From the NCBI GenBank assembly GCA_003255025.1, contig QANY01008782.1, forward strand, positions 314,659 to 378,658: 64,000 nucleotides of DNA. The letters are read 5' to 3'. Source of the DNA: Datisca glomerata. Lineage: Eukaryota > Streptophyta > Magnoliopsida > Cucurbitales > Datiscaceae. Under the pieces are notes generated by a model. The model made no database searches. It saw nothing but the letters and a program-made list of their open reading frames with translations, and had not been told where the DNA came from. Of the stretch, positions 12,302 to 23,628 are shown piece after piece. The first letter of the stretch is position 1; every line of letters starts with the position of its first letter. Made by a program: the position numbers and the translations under genes.

Positions 12302-15300
12302 ATGGCTGCTGCTGCCGTTAACAAGAAGAAAAGTGCTCAAGCACAAAAGCCGCCACCCAACAAGAAGCAAAAGAAGGGTCTTTTCAGTGTCAAACAAACA
12401 AAGGTAGAAGATGTTCCTTCTGACCATTCGGATAGTCAGAATGAGGAAGAAGTAATAAACCATGAAGAGATTGATGGTGATGAACATGACTCTGATTCTG
12501 GGTCCGATATTTCTTCTGATAATGACGATGTCGTACCTGATGATTTCCTTGAAGGAAGTGATGACGATTTCCTTAAAGGAAGTGGTGACGATTTGCCTGA
12601 AGGAAGTGGTGACGAAGGTTAGTGTGCAACTCCTCAGTTTTTTTTTGTGATTTCTTTTCCCCCTGCTTCCCTCTTTTCCAACTGTGACTGTTGGGGTGTT
12701 TCTACTTTGTTATATGAAGGTTCAGGATCTGAGTCAGGGTCAGATTCTGATGAAGATGATATTGTAAAGAGAGCGAGAGCTATTGATGAAGAAAAGGCAA
12801 GAGTAGAAGCAGAGGGAAGAGATGAAATGCAACTCAACATGAAAGAAGAATCCGATGAGTTTAGATTGCCAACCGAAGAGGTTTTTTCTCTAAGTCTTTT
12901 GGGACTATCAGATATGAAAATTTAGTTTTATTGGTTCAACATCAGTTGTAATATTTGCTTTGTCACATTTAACTCAGGAACTTGAAGAAGAGGCGCTTAG
13001 GCCCCCAGATATTTCAAATCTTCAAAGACGGATAAAAGACAGTGAGTATCTTTTCATTTGGTATTTTGGTTTCAGAAAAAGTAGAGGCACAAATGTCATC
13101 TTGATTATCTACCTGCAGTTGCTCGAGTGCTTTCAAAATTTAAGGAATTGAGGCAAGAAGGAAGAACAAGGAAGGATTATGTCGAGCAGCTTAAAAAGGA
13201 TCTATGTTCATACTATGGGTACAATGATTTCATGATTGGCGCTTTGATAGAGGTAGTTCACCGTTTTTGTTATTACCTCATCATCTTTATTTGTTAGAGA
13301 GGGGGGGTATGAATTTGGATAAATATCTATCACTGCAGATGTTTAAAGTCTCTGAGCTTTTGGATCTTATTGAAGCTTTTGAAAAGCCTAGACCAATATG
13401 TTTGCGGACTAACACTTTAAAGGTGACTTAATACTTCTACATTTATACACTGGACTGTGACTATTATGATACTTTTACATGATATTTTGTACTGATACAT
13501 TATGTGTATGAATATAGACCCGCAGGCGGGATCTGGCAGATGTTCTTATAAACAGGGGAGTGAACCTAGATCCTCTAAGCAAGTGGTCAAAAGTATGTTT
13601 TTTGTGATCTGAGTACCTACCCTTCTTGTTCAGGAACCATTTTTATCATTGACTATGAGTGTGCCTCATGTGCTTGTTGTGCAGGTTGGACTGGTTGTTT
13701 ATGAGTCACAAGTGCCGCTTGGGGCAACTCCTGAATATATGGCTGGTTTTTACATGGTGAAACAAAATTCCAGTTGACTTTCTATTTGCATTTAGTATTT
13801 GTTGATATTAACTTTTGTAAGTTCGATTGTTTACAGCTTCAAAGTGCAAGCTCTTTCCTTCCGGTGATGGCCCTTGCTCCTCAAGAAAAGGAACGGATCG
13901 TTGATATGGCGTAAGTCTTGGAAGCATCGGCTATATTTAGCATAAGTCTGTTACAACTGGATACATTTTTTTTTGTTATTTTTTGAGACGCTTTTTTATG
14001 CGAGTTAAGCAAAACGATAACATACAGCATGGCAATTACCTCCTTGACAAATAATAAGTTTCATTATTTTTTTTCATCTTCATAGAAATTTTTCTACCTG
14101 ATGCAGGGCAGCACCTGGTGGTAAAACAACTTACATTGCTGCTCTCATGAAAAATACTGGTATGTGGCAACATATATGTGATGGTTTTCATTTGGAAAAA
14201 GGTTCCTCTTTTTCGTTTTAAGTATGCTTTCTTACTATCCCTTTCATTTTAGCAATACAAACCATAACCCATGTCATGTAGCCCAAAGGTTAGTGTGAGC
14301 TTGTGACTGAGTAATAGGCGCATGAGTCACAGGTTCAATTCCAATCAAACCTGTATTTAAGTGGGCATTCATGGCGGTTGGTTGATGTGCTAGATTCTCC
14401 CGGCTTTGATAGCTACCTGCCATGGTGAAGTATCAAAAAGAAAAATACAAATTATATGGGCAAGGCTCTTGAAATCAGGTGCTATGTTGAAGTTTTGTTA
14501 CCTCCCATGACCTTTTGCATGTTCGTAACCTTTTTTATGGACAGATTTTTGAAGCAGCCACTTCTTAACTACACACTGGCATGCTTTCGTTTAGCTCTGC
14601 GAATGTTCTTTATAGGAGAAGAGTGTATAGAAGAATTTTACTATTCCTTTTTCAATAGATATCACTGAATTACTGATAAAAGAAATAGATATCAGTGAGT
14701 TTAGAAATTATCTGATTGCAAGAGTGTCTGCCCTTCTTGTTCGACTGTTGTAAAGCAAAAAGATATTTACGTAGTTTCAAATATGATATGAAAAGTTTCA
14801 GATGTTAATTCTCTACTGCGTTTTTATTGCTTCTCTTCTGTTTCAACAGGTATAATTTTTGCAAATGAGATGAAAGCACCTAGGTTGAAGTCTCTCACTG
14901 CAAATTTACACCGTATGGGGGTTACAAATACTGTGGTTTGTAACTATGATGGAAAGGAGGTTTGTTTTCGTTTCATTCTTGTTAATACTACAGTAATCAT
15001 AATGCTTTAGACACTTTTGGAATATACATGTGTGAATTCCTTTTCCATTGTCGTGTTGGCTCTGTGTGGTGTTAGAAAACACTCCTTTGGTATAGTCATT
15101 GGCTCATAAATGGTTTCAACTTTCACCTTTCCATTGTCCATGTTTGTAGTTAAATTCCAAGATGGTTGTATTCTTGACTGTGAAGTACATGTAACTTTCA
15201 TATATACCAGATTGCTCAGACTTCATCTTAACTAGCTAAATGTTTAGACAGTGATTTTATTAATGAGGATGTTTCAAAACCAAATCTTTCCGATTAAATA

Positions 15301-17775
15301 ATTCTTGTGCAGGCATACTCCCGCGATGTGTGTTATAGCAGTGACGAGCACGTTCCCTGAATTTTAATTTCATTGTCAGTTGATAGTTCATACTGGCTTT
15401 GCACATTTGTTTATTTATTTAATTTTAAACATCTCATTTCAGCTCCCCAAGGTTTTGGGCGTGAACACTGCTGACAGAGTTTTGTTGGATGCCCCTTGCA
15501 GCGGGTCAGGAGTGAGTACTTTGTATTTATTCAGCTGTTTCCTTTATCCTCCACCCCCCCCCCCCCNNNNNNNNNNCCCCCCCCCCCCCCCCCCCCAAAA
15601 AAAAAAAAGAAAGAAAGAAAAGAAAATCTGACAAAATAAGAGCTTGTTTCACAGGTCATATCTAAAGATGAGTCTGTTAAAACCTCTAAAAGCTTAGAAG
15701 ATATTCAGAAATGTGCTCAATTGCAGAAGGTATGTATCTTGTATATGTTCTATACATTTGGGGTCTATTTCGGAACAGTTACTGATGTTATAATCTAAAC
15801 GCATGGAGATAACTAGAAGCTGACAGTCTCATATCTGTTGGTTCTATGACATGTCTGTATGATATACAAATAGATGAACGGTACTGCTTAATTACTTCTA
15901 AGAGAATTGTCTGAAATGCACCACAATTATCCTAGAGTTCGTGGGATCGAGTAACATTACCCGATCTCCGTATAACTTGTAACTTTGTGAAGAAAAACAG
16001 CCAAAATAGCACGGACGATGCAGTTATATGGCTCTCTTTTACCATGAAAGAAAATTGAAATATATATCAAATTAATCTTTTATTTATTTTTTGATCAGTA
16101 AAAGTAAAATATGTATCACTTCCGAAAGGCCAGGAAGACGGGCTAGAAGCTGAAAAACTAAAGAGCAAGGACTCCACCCAGGTTTCATCAGAAAGAAATC
16201 CTGGAAAGAAACATCCAAGACACTCTAGAAGAATCCTGAGTAACAAAATGAAAACTTTTGCATAAAGATTTCTTTCCCCTAAAAAATCCTAGAATTCCTT
16301 TCCCTCCAAATACGCCAGAAAATAGCTAAAGGGATAATAGCCCGGAAAAAAGGCTTGATATTGCAACCTTTGAAAAATAGGCAAAGCCTTATTTAAAACC
16401 TTTGAGTTTCTTTTCCCTGTAGGAACTGATACTTGCTGCAATCGACATGGTTGACGCCAATTCAAAGTCTGGGGGTTATGTTGTTTACTCCACCTGCTCT
16501 ATATTGGTTGCTGAGGTTTGTTTATGAGCACCCCACTGGATATCAGGTTCTCGTTGATGTTGCTGCTATTGTAAACTTACTCGAAAACTGCTCATCTTGC
16601 AGAATGAAGCGGTTATTGACTATGCACTAAGAAAGAGGGATGTTAAACTTGTGCCATGCGGTCTCAACTTTGGATGTCCAGGGTAATGATATATCTCACT
16701 CTTGTGCTTTGTGCATTGACATTTCCTGCAGTTTATTTCGATGTCTCAGTCACACTATTAAGTATTCATCCACCAGGTTTAGTCGGTTCAGAGAACAGCA
16801 ATTTCACCCATCCTTAAAGGAGACGAGGCGTTTCTACCCTCATGTTCAAAATATGGATGGATTTTTTGTGGCAAAGGTAGTTCCTTTTTTTTTTTCTTTT
16901 CACAAGCGATGGACAGGGAATGGGACATATTCCATTTTAATATGTGAAATTTGGAAACTTTATATTGGCAAGGGGGGAGGGAGAGCGGGAAAGGTAGCCC
17001 CATAACCCACTGGGCTATCACAGTGCATCGGTAGACATTGATTTTGGATAGATGGGTTTTGTGAACTCCCCCTGAACCCCACGAAGAAAAAAGCACGAGT
17101 GGTGTGAGATGAAACCATACTTCATCACCCTAAGCCAATATGTAATCTGTCATAAGGTTAATTGTTGCATCTTAGAAACCTCGTTTATGTTTGAAATAAT
17201 CATGGCTGCTGGCGTGAAAACTCACCTGCAAGGACACTAATATTTTTTCAGTTTCACATGCATTAGTCATTTTGCTGGAGCTTATAATAATATGATTCTC
17301 ATTACTTTGAGGTGAAATATTTATATTTCGTGCAGTTGAAGAAAATGAGCAATTCAAAAAAACCAACTGCAGCACCTTATGCAACATCAGAAGAAGCGGA
17401 GGATGGTGCTGAGCTAGAAGAGCAGAGTGAAAATAAGAAGACCGCGGTTGAAACGTTTCAACAGCATGTAATACCCAAAGTAGGCACTAACAAAGGAAAG
17501 ATCAATCCGAAAAAGGTTATCGTTGAAAATGGGAAGGTAGACTTCCAATCACCCCCCGTAAAGAGGGTGAAAAGGAAATTCCCATCTAGAGAGGAAATAT
17601 CAAAAGCCAGGTAAATTTGTGTCTAATCAAGTAGCTTTTGACCCTTATTATTAATGTTGGTACTTCACTGTCTGCATTATCTTGAATTTCATTTGTTTGG
17701 AACTCCTGCAGGGAAGAGAAGCGAGTAGCTTTGAGGGAAAATGAAGGCAGAGGCAAGAAGGATAATAGAAAATAG
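12302..17775 (+). CDS. NOP2: Nucleolar rRNA (cytosine-5) methyltransferase, NOP2/NSUN1 family
   Basis: Seventeen exons by GT-AG splicing and unbroken frame: 12302-12617, 12720-12880, 12978-13041, 13119-13252, 13339-13422, 13518-13592, 13685-13756, 13837-13910, 14107-14159, 14850-14959, 15443-15511, 15655-15729, 16423-16515, 16603-16682, 16777-16876, 17336-17610, 17712-17775. They encode 632 residues. The N-terminus is lysine-rich, then acidic ([14 protein letters not shown]), as in nucleolar proteins. The NOP2 core runs from about residue 190 to 525. Seen are the SAM-binding loop AAAPGGKTT (about 327-335), motif [10 protein letters not shown] with Cys400 and motif VI STCS with Cys454; the two cysteines are the release and catalytic residues of RsmB/NOL1/NSUN enzymes. 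The tail is basic. The family makes m5C in large-subunit rRNA and is needed for 60S assembly. An upstream ATG at 12269 lies in a probable 5' UTR intron, so 12302 is preferred. All exons look functional. Confidence 0.93.
14277..14440 (+). mobile_element. tRNA-derived SINE-like insertion in intron 9
   Basis: Within intron 9 of the methyltransferase gene. A perfect RNA polymerase III B box, GGTTCAATTCC, lies at 14332-14342, preceded by an A-box-like stretch (GGTTAGTGTGAGC, 14288-14300). This arrangement is typical of plant tRNA-derived SINEs. The 3' end is unclear and I see no target duplication. Confidence 0.45.
15554..15596. other. Assembly gap (10 N) inside a poly-C run
   Basis: N bases at 15567-15576 flanked by long C homopolymers, followed by poly-A and an AAAG-rich stretch. 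It lies within intron 11 of the methyltransferase gene, so the coding sequence is not affected. This is most likely an unresolved homopolymer. Confidence 0.9.
16150..16400 (-). mobile_element. LINE 3' fragment in intron 12
   Basis: Read on the minus strand, 16400 down to 16250 encodes [19 protein letters not shown], the conserved tail that follows the zinc-binding domain of plant LINE reverse transcriptases (WxxWxERNxRIF). A stop follows at once. Only the C-terminal end and 3' region are present, as expected of a 5'-truncated LINE. It lies antisense to the host gene. Confidence 0.6.
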
Positions 17776-18764
17776 TCAAGAACAGCACACTTACATGGGG
17801 ACGAGTATGATACAATCCCTATTTATTTGTGTATTTTTGTTATGCACACAGCTTTCTTTAATGAGTTGGAAAGACTTTTTAATAGATCTCCTGTCCCTTA
17901 GCTCATTAGTTTTGGGTTTCCATTTCTATGATTTTGTTACTGCATTGAGAAAATTAGAGGGACTGAGTGAAGCTGTAGATTTCCGGGATCATTAGAGTTC
18001 AAAAATACGATTTTCTTTGTAAAAAATATGAAGTAAACCATCTTTGCACCTCTCACTCGCACATAGGTGCTTTTGGACTTGCAAATAAACACACAGATAC
18101 CCATTGGGGTGGAAGGTGTGGACCTGCCGTGAAAGTTTGGAGCGACTAAAAAGGAAGTGCACTTGTAGACAATTAGTTGAAGTTTCCGCCATTTTCTGTA
18201 AAAGAGTCAGATGTCATGTCAGATCATTTGTACGTACCGGTGCATGTACAACATGAAATTAATACATGGGTAAACACAAAATTTGATCCGTGACAATAGA
18301 AAATGGTTCGTCGCTATACATTATTGGGGATTTTACAAGGTACCATAGATAAATCCCATCTCATATAAGATGCAACTCTTAAAATTCTATGAGACGAGTT
18401 TGGTTTATCTCAAGACTCTTGCTCGTTATGATATCTGGTCATTTGACTAACAAGAGCCAAAAGGCAAAGCTTTACAATAGGCTTGCTCTTCAACTATTGG
18501 GTGGCTAGAATTTCCAAATAGTTAGAGATAGAGGGTGGGTGTACTTATTTGCGGACATTTCGAAAACTAACAAAAGAGAGAAATTGGCAAGAATTAAAAA
18601 GAGATGTGTACAATCAATAATTGCATCTGGTAAAAATTTTGAGGAGCTAAATATTTGTTGACAACTGAAAAGTCTCATATATTGGAAGGATTTCCAAAAT
18701 TTCAAATCAGAAAAGGGAAAAGTTGGCAAAATCAGAGAAAATAGAAATTCAACTTGAACAAGGC
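17776..18764. other. 3' UTR and intergenic DNA after the methyltransferase gene
   Basis: Probable 3' UTR in the first few hundred bases, then AT-rich DNA with no recognisable coding sequence or repeat. Confidence 0.5.
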
Positions 18765-19567
18765 TAAGGTTAAAATATAAAACACATCCTATAGTTTGTT
18801 TAAAATGTAATTTATTCTCTTATTGTTTTTTTTTATATTTTATACTCTTGTAATTTAGAAAGCTGTAAAATATACTCCTTCACTTTTAATCGATGAAATT
18901 AACGCATATATATATGATTATCGTGTATTGGAAAAGCATTTCTTTTTTACATTTTCCTTTCAACCCTAACCATAATTTCAACTTTCTATTAGGGAGACTT
19001 TTTGATAGCGGAAAAACCTTGAGGATGACCATTTTTCTCAACCAATAAGTTGCTATCCAGCAGAAATGATTCTGTATATGGGGTTTTATAGCTTTTATTT
19101 TTGTAGTGATCCTTCTTGGAAAATGAGGAATAATTAATAAAATAGACTTAAGACACCCAAAGATAATAATAAAATTCTAAATTTCAGAACTCTGTTTCTT
19201 GATTCAACTCTCTAACAAAGTCTCTGAAGCTCTTAAAGAGGCTATATACTGCAACGTGAAAGCGATTGAGGAAAGGGGAGGATGAAGCTCTAAGAGGGAA
19301 CGGAGGGAGTTGTTTGTATAGTATTGGCAAAGTATTGTGTAATAATGGAGTAAAGTTAAGGTTGGGTAATGTAAAATAACTGTCTCGACAATATTTGACG
19401 TGGAAATAAAAAATGTTGGAGACGAATGTTACTATTTTATTATTTTTTAAAACTTCAAAGTAACATAAGCGTACTTTTATAGTTTTCCAAGTTATAAGGG
19501 CATAAAATATATAAAAAAAATTTAAAGATAGTTTACATTTTAGGTATTATTTTCATTTTAGCCCTTA
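18765..19567. mobile_element. Non-autonomous inverted-repeat element (about 0.8 kb)
   Basis: The two ends are long imperfect inverted repeats. The left end TAAGGTTAAAAT and an inner block TATATTTTATACTCTTGTAA match the reverse complement of the right end (TAAGGGCTAAAAT, TATATTTTATGCCCTTATAA), and similarity runs for over 100 bp. There is no coding sequence between. AACAA occurs next to both ends (18757-18761 and 19568-19572), but on the left a GGC intervenes, so the target duplication is uncertain. It resembles a MITE or a small MULE derivative. Confidence 0.6.
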
Positions 19568-20127
19568 AACAAATATATCTTTTTTTTCCGTAGTTAAACT
19601 ACAAGTACTGGTACCCCTTCTTCCTGACCCAATATTCACACACGCTTTCCGTATAGGCCCAATTCCATACCGAATCTAACATTCTACAAGGCCACAGTTT
19701 TATATGTGCGACCAAAAACACCCCAATAATATCAAGAAGGAGAAATTGCATATTTCATTAGTTTTGGAGTGTCATTTTATATAAATGTCTTTTTTTTTAA
19801 ATGATAGGAATGGCCGATTTTTTACACGTGAGTTACTTTATGAGTTTTAAAATATTTTTTTCCATTCCTACCCCTTTCATCCCGAGCTATGATTTTTCTA
19901 TTTCTCGCGTGAGTTTTTATTTTGAGATTCATTTCACGCATGAGTCTCTCTTCCTTGAAACCTTGGCTTAACATCGTTATTCTTACTTCGTCGTGCCGTC
20001 AGTGGTTCATTCGTCGCCCGTTCGTTTGGGGTGCTCGTCATTCTTCGATGCTTTTGTTGGAAAGAAACATTTTCTTTTTGTTGTAGAAATTCTCAAGGAA
20101 GAAGATGATCCAAACATATAGGGAAAT

Positions 20128-20350
20128 ATAACAACACCTAATGTGTTGTTAATATTTCGTTCTTGGATCTAGAATTTTTTTCTGATTATTTATTGAATCT
20201 GAAATTTTTATTTTTTTGCGTGAGTTTTCTGATTTTTCGCGTGGCTTTTCAGGGTTTCTTGATGAATCTTGTAATTTTTTTAAAAATTGTAAGACGCTGT
20301 GGTATCAAAATTAGATACCGTACGTATCAAAATTAGATACCATACGTATC
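20128..20350 (+). repeat. Direct repeat, copy 1
   Basis: About 220 bp that recurs at 20634-20850. Shared blocks include TTCTGATTATTTATTGAATC, GGTTTCTTGATGAATCTTGT and TGTGGTATCAAAATTAGATA followed by CCGTACGTATC. Copy 1 has an extra internal ATCAAAATTAGATACC repetition near its end. Confidence 0.85.
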
Positions 20351-20633
20351 TGATTTATATTTTAGCGGCATTGGCCTTGAAAAATTTTCCCTTTCTTCCA
20401 TTGTCTTTCTCACATAGTTTTGGCTTCTAGGGTTTTGAACAGCAGTCATGTCTTCCGCCGCTTCATGCTCGCCGCCGCCTGCTCGCCACCTTTCTGTCTC
20501 TATTTTCCTTGTTGTGTGTTGTTGGTCGGCAACCTCCCTCCCTCCCTCGATGTTCTTCTTTGAGTTTTTAGAAATTTTTTGTGAAATTAACTATTACTGT
20601 TGTTAGGATTAAAATTAGTTGTTTGTACAGAAG

Positions 20634-20850
20634 TTAATGTGTTATTAGTATTTGTTCTTGAATCTAAGGTTTTTTTTCTGATTATTTATTGAATCTGAGA
20701 TTTTTTTAGTCTTTTTCACGTGAGTTTCTGGTTTTTTGCTTGGGTTTTCTAGGTTTCTTGATGAATCTTGTAATTTTTTTTTCCAGAAAATTGTAAGACG
20801 TTGTGGTATCAAAATTAGATACCGTACGTATCTAATTACCATACGCATAA
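20634..20850 (+). repeat. Direct repeat, copy 2
   Basis: Second copy of the repeat at 20128-20350, about 506 bp downstream, with scattered substitutions and small indels. It lies inside the possible inverted-repeat element. Confidence 0.85.
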
Positions 20851-21035
20851 CTTTTTTCCAAGGGAATCTACGTGTCATCCACGCTGCAGTATGCGCGTGG
20901 AGCCGCTGCACGCGTACCGTAGAGCGTTTTTGGCCTTTTTCATTAAGGGCTTAATGGTGAATGACTACCCATCCCCCTAATTTTCTTATTAGAAGCTGAC
21001 TATTCCTGTAATTAAAAATAAAAAGAGACATTTTC

Positions 21036-21938
21036 CTTCAAGAATGATTTAAATGACTCATCCTTGTAGTTCTGCCTAAGAAGAATTTGGTTGGGGCAGA
21101 GTTTTGGCCTTCCTTCCACCTAACATAAAAAACTGTGCAGCTGTCTAACGTACTGACATCCCAACAACGTGATTAAGATAAAATTTTCCTATTATCTCTC
21201 AAAATAGACATCAACGTGATTGAGCCGGAGAAAAAAAAGAAAGAAATTGCACACGACCCTTATTCACCATTTACTAATATAATAGAAGGTAAGGCAAAAG
21301 CAACTTAAGCCCTTCGATCGATCACTTGAGAAGCCATCGATGAATCGTATATAGTTTTTTTTTACTTATATAAATAAATAAATTTTTGAAATAGGACTAA
21401 TTTTCAGAATAATCATAATATTTAAAGAAAAAACCTTAATAAGAGATAGTGTATTACCATTAATCTTGCATTCTCTGTCTATGTTCTATCTTACGTGTGA
21501 TTACAATATGTCTAGAAAACAAAACCTGCCATTTGTAACTACTATTTGAGCATGGTGTACTAGAATAGTTTGATTTTCCCCTTTATTGAAAATATATGTG
21601 TTACGTGCAGTGCTGTCTAACATCTTAGACCCTCAGAAATATATATGTGTGGACAAGATGCATGTTCCTTTTTCTAAAATGGTACATTGCAAAAGCATAT
21701 GTAAATCATCCTCTACACATAAATTCGTAAAAGAAATATTGACAATGGAAAGTACCAGAAGCATATTCCTTGCCAAATTTGCTATCTTTCAGGTATTTTC
21801 GTTATACTGGTCTAAACTAAGGTCAATTTCTACACCCCGCCTAATTCTCTTCTCTGAGCTCTTTTCTCATGCTCTCTCTTCTCTCTTTTTCCTTCTACAT
21901 GAGATGCTGACTGAAATCAGAGAAGATAAGCTTCTCTC
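21036..21938. promoter_or_regulatory. Upstream region of the DUF212 gene
   Basis: AT-rich DNA with no recognised coding sequence. The last 120 bp before the start codon are pyrimidine-rich (TTCTCTTCTCTGAGCTCTTT and similar), as is common in plant 5' UTRs. I did not find a convincing TATA box. Confidence 0.4.
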
Positions 21939-23628
21939 ATGGACGCTTTTACTCTAAAACCCATCTATTTAGTCTTCAACCTCTCTAACCTACCAACCAA
22001 TCGTCTTGTCTCCTCGAACTTTTTCTCCTTTTCTTTCAGTCAGCCCAGACAACTTAGGAGCTCTTCTACTTCCTGTTCTTGTAGTCATTCGAATCAAGAC
22101 AACCCCAAAATTAAACGTTCTGATTCCGGATTTTCCCTCAATCCCTTTGGGGTTGTGGTTCCTATCTTGCAGAGAATCAGAATATTAGCTTCTTCACAAA
22201 CCCAGAAATGGGCTTCGTGTTTTCAAGTTGGGAATGAATCGGGGAAATTTCCGGATGAATACGGAGGGAGTTATTTGCAGAATGGAGGGATTGAGATTGC
22301 TTTATTGAGCGTTACTACGAATGCGAAGGTTCGAATTAGTCCGTTCGTGGCTACATTGGCCTCGAACCCAACATTCGTTTCAGGATTGTTCGCGTGGTTT
22401 ATCGCGCAGTCGCTGAAGATTCTGTTGAATTTTTTTGTAGAAAGAAAATGGGATTTGAGACTATTGTTTGCTTCTGGTGGCATGCCTTCATCGCACTCTT
22501 CCCTGTGTACAGCTTTAACGACTTCAGTGGCTCTTTGTCATGGCGTTGCGGATTCGCTATTCCCGGTGTGTTTAGGGTTTAGTCTAATCGTTATGTACGA
22601 CGCAATCGGCGTTCGACGACATGCCGGTATGCAAGCTGAGGTACGCATTAGATTATATATTCTCTTTTGTCTATTATGCTATCTTTTATACTACTTTTTA
22701 TTGGGCTTTTTGCAATAGAAATTAGTCTCTTCTTGATGCCACCGTGAAGTTACCGATGCTGGGACATTGTTATTGTTTAGACATGCTTGAATAAGTTGCA
22801 CTTGTGCTTACTATTATTTCTGTTCCTTTTTTCCCCTTTTATAATCTGTAGTTATGAATGTGTTAATGGTTGAGCTTGTATATATTGAAATATGTTATTG
22901 TCTTACTATAAATTGAATGTCAATATTCGTTTACGTAGTTGTTAAATCCTCATACTCACGTTATGAGATTGTGAGTTCGAGTTCTAGTATTCTCATTTAT
23001 AACTCAAGTAAAAACATCCTTTGGCAAATCTATGACATAGGTCCGTGGAAGATGAGATTAGCCTTTGGAGCTTGGTATTAGGCTATGCATAGTTTATGAT
23101 AAGCAGTGCAGGTTTCACAAGGTCGGTTGAGATGTTTTCATTTAAGAATTTTGTTTATTTTGGGACCTACTCTATTGGAAGAGTAGAAGTCTAAAAACTA
23201 ACGTGCAATACGTGTACTACGTGTAGATTTATTGTTTGCTAAAGAGAATGATTATGGGCTTCTGTTGATACGACTAACTAGCTAAAAAGTAAAAACCAAA
23301 CAATACCTTGTGATAACTGATATATAAGTAATGGTCTATCAACCTTTACAGAATGGACTTCGTGTTAGCATAGCTTGCATTTATTAAGGGTTTCTTTTGA
23401 CAGAGGTTTCCATTGTGAATATCTTTGCATTGTGACTGAATCATTTGGGTGGTGCTGGATTTACAGGTTTTGAATATGATTGTGGAAGACTTGTTTCAAG
23501 GGCATCCAATCAGCCAAAGAAAGCTAAAGGAACTGCTTGGCCACACCCCATCACAGGTCCTTGCCGGAGCTCTTGTAGGAATTATAGTTGCTTGGTTTTG
23601 TTGTCAGGGTTCCTTAATTTCAGCCTAA
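21939..23628 (+). CDS. DUF212 membrane protein (acid phosphatase/vanadium haloperoxidase-related), plastid-targeted
   Basis: Two exons, 21939-22640 and 23467-23628, joined in frame; 287 residues. The first 60 or so residues are rich in Ser, Thr and Asn, poor in acidic residues and contain SSSTSCSCSH, as in chloroplast transit peptides. The DUF212 domain follows from about residue 135: a membrane segment (FVSGLFAWFIAQSLKILLNF), GGMPSSHS (180-187), a hydrophobic stretch, DAIGVRRHAGMQAE (221-234), then in exon 2 VLNMIVEDLF, LLGHTPSQVLAG and a last hydrophobic segment. GGMPSSHS is the core shared with PAP2-type phosphatases. The biochemical role of plant DUF212 proteins is not firmly known. The length agrees with the plastid-type members. 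The gene looks intact, and exon 1 ends in a consensus donor (GAG|GTACGC). Confidence 0.9.

Larger units (their letters stand above)
19780..21035. mobile_element. Possible second inverted-repeat element (MULE-like)
   Basis: Near 19784 AAATGTCTTTTTTTTTAAAT then GATAGGAATGG matches the reverse complement of 21000-21035 (AAATGTCTCTTTTTATTTTT then AATTACAGGAATAG). Between them lies a 0.2-kb direct repeat and a GC-richer stretch (CCGCCGCCTGCTCGCCACC near 20470-20490) unlike its surroundings, which might be captured host DNA. No open protein is recognisable. The boundaries are approximate. Confidence 0.35.

Noticed and set aside
14456..14668. 70-residue open frame in intron 9 of the methyltransferase
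   Set aside because: It lies wholly in an intron downstream of the SINE-like sequence and has no recognisable motif.
22930..23050. SINE-like B box in the DUF212 intron (GAGTTCGAGTTCTAG)
   Set aside because: Several mismatches to the B-box consensus and no visible SINE ends.
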